DNA of 6,848 nucleotides from NCBI GenBank assembly GCA_034440595.1, contig JAWXCH010000007.1:1-6848 (forward strand). Direction: 5' to 3'. The notes under the pieces were generated by a model. It searched no databases and was not told the origin of the DNA. It saw only the letters and a list, made by a program, of their open reading frames with translations. The DNA comes from JAWXCH01 sp034440595. Its GTDB lineage: Bacteria; Planctomycetota; Planctomycetia; Pirellulales; JALHPA01. Of this stretch, positions 6,003-6,848 are shown one piece after another. The position numbers and the translations under genes were made by a program. Every line of letters starts with the position of its first letter. The stretch's first letter is position 1.

Positions 6003-6848
6003 TTACTTGCGATCGGTCTTATCCCACGGCAATCGAAACGCACTCCGCTTCTCGGCTTTATTTGGTTCGCTACGTGATGGCGTCTTGTTCGCAGTTTGCA
6101 GCGCAGCGTTTGGTCCGCCCGGCGTTGGCCGTTCAAGATCCGCTTGACCTGCCTGAGCAAATGCCGCTGGATCGACCCATTCCACGGCCGGGGCTGCCGA
6201 CGCAGCGTGCAGGACCGCACCAGGGCGCGCACTGGCAATTTGCGCTTCGTGTTCGGCGCGCTGAGCCAAATCTAGCTCTCCAAGCTCGCGGTGGACGACG
6301 GCCAGATTGCGCCAGGCAATCGGCTGGCCGCTAATCCGAGCACTATGAACCAGCAGATTGCGGGCATCCTCCAGCCTTCCGCAGCGTTTCAACACCACAC
6401 CCAGTTCATTCGCTGCCAGCGCATGTCGCGGGTGTACAACTAATGCTGCCTGAAAGTACACCACCGACCGGCCCAGCGCCGCCAGATCGGGCGCAGTCTT
6501 GCCGCGCTCTGGAATCATTTGCAGTTTGCCCAGCCCGTACAGTGCGGCGGAAGCCGGCTGCAAGTCGGCAGCGGCGTTGGCAAATTGCTCTTGAGCAAAT
6601 GTGAGGTATCGATGCTGTGCGATTGTCGGCGAAACATTGGCTAGATCAGTGTCTTTCAATACCGGTGTTTGATGGCCAGATACGATATCAGCCAGTCGCA
6701 GATTGGCATCAATGGTCGTACCGCGCGCAACAAAGTCGTCCGCCTCATTTACCGCATGCAGTGCGGCCGCAAGTGCCTGGCCGTGAGCGCTGGTGTTGCG
6801 TTGGTTGTCCATGGCAGTGGCCATGAGCTTCAGTGCTTCGATGAACTC
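6003..6848 (-). CDS. Tetratricopeptide-repeat protein (5'-partial at the window edge)
   Basis: The C-terminal 281 codons of a longer protein. The reading frame runs open through the right edge, with residues EFIEALKL preceding an internal ATG whose first base is 6824, so that ATG need not be the start. Numbering from it, TPR-like helical hairpins lie at about 112-165 ('ALAANELGVVLKRCGRLEDA') and 169-200 ('AWRNLAVVHRELGELDLAQRAEHEAQI'). Upstream is a helical region with 'HGQALAAALHAVNEADDFV' and 'TPVLKD', and then 'ALYGLGKL'. Residues 200-273 are Ala/Pro-rich, probably disordered, with a basic end. No signal peptide is visible because the N-terminus is missing. TPR units mediate protein-protein contacts, and its position directly upstream of the export gene suggests a partner or assembly factor for polysaccharide export. 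Other TPR roles cannot be excluded. Confidence 0.85.
   Translation of the reverse strand, partial: EFIEALKLMATAMDNQRNTSAHGQALAAALHAVNEADDFVARGTTIDANLRLADIVSGHQTPVLKDTDLANVSPTIAQHRYLTFAQEQFANAAADLQPASAALYGLGKLQMIPERGKTAPDLAALGRSVVYFQAALVVHPRHALAANELGVVLKRCGRLEDARNLLVHSARISGQPIAWRNLAVVHRELGELDLAQRAEHEAQIASARPGAVLHAASAAPAVEWVDPAAFAQAGQADLERPTPGGPNAALQTANKTPSRSEPNKAEKRSAFRLPWDKTDRK

Overview
The window looks like chromosomal DNA of a planctomycete, probably of the Pirellulales type. Base composition is moderately GC-rich. The S1 protein, the tetratricopeptide (TPR) protein and the Wza-like export protein, with its Cys/Gly-rich linker and 'DDFIDLVFTRGIYGV' tail, resemble planctomycete versions of these families. 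That assignment rests on remembered family features, not on a search. No RNA gene, insertion sequence, CRISPR array or integration scar was seen.

Layout. (1) 1-1488 (+): a four-domain S1 RNA-binding protein of the ribosomal protein S1 type, probably open at the left edge. (2) 1610-2080 (+): a small unrecognised lipoprotein. (3) 2081-2175: a convergent gap holding a long-range inverted repeat. (4) 2176-2460 (-): a small Cys/His protein, probable metal binder, with a good Shine-Dalgarno and a good sigma-70-like promoter. (5) 2461-2724: a divergent intergenic region with two back-to-back promoter candidates. (6) 2725-3978 (+): a DegT/DnrJ/EryC1 (sugar) aminotransferase, followed by a strong intrinsic terminator at 4010-4054. 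(7) 4080-4337 (-): an 85-residue conserved-looking hypothetical protein. (8) 4418-5959 (-): a polysaccharide export protein with Poly_export and SLBB domains. (9) 6003-6848 (-): a TPR protein running off the right edge.

Functional reading. The right half looks like the edge of an exopolysaccharide or envelope-glycan locus. The aminotransferase would make an amino-sugar nucleotide. The export protein would form or gate the periplasmic/outer-membrane export channel. The TPR protein, encoded just upstream on the same strand, may scaffold it. The TPR, export and 85-residue genes could share one minus-strand transcript that converges on the aminotransferase transcript at the 4010-4054 stem-loop. 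The left half (S1 protein, lipoprotein, Cys/His protein) has no clear link to this.

No clearly new multi-gene system is evident. The least ordinary items are the Cys-x4 tandem repeat and apparent lack of a lipobox in the export protein, the TPR-export pairing, the two small proteins of unknown function, and the divergent promoter region.
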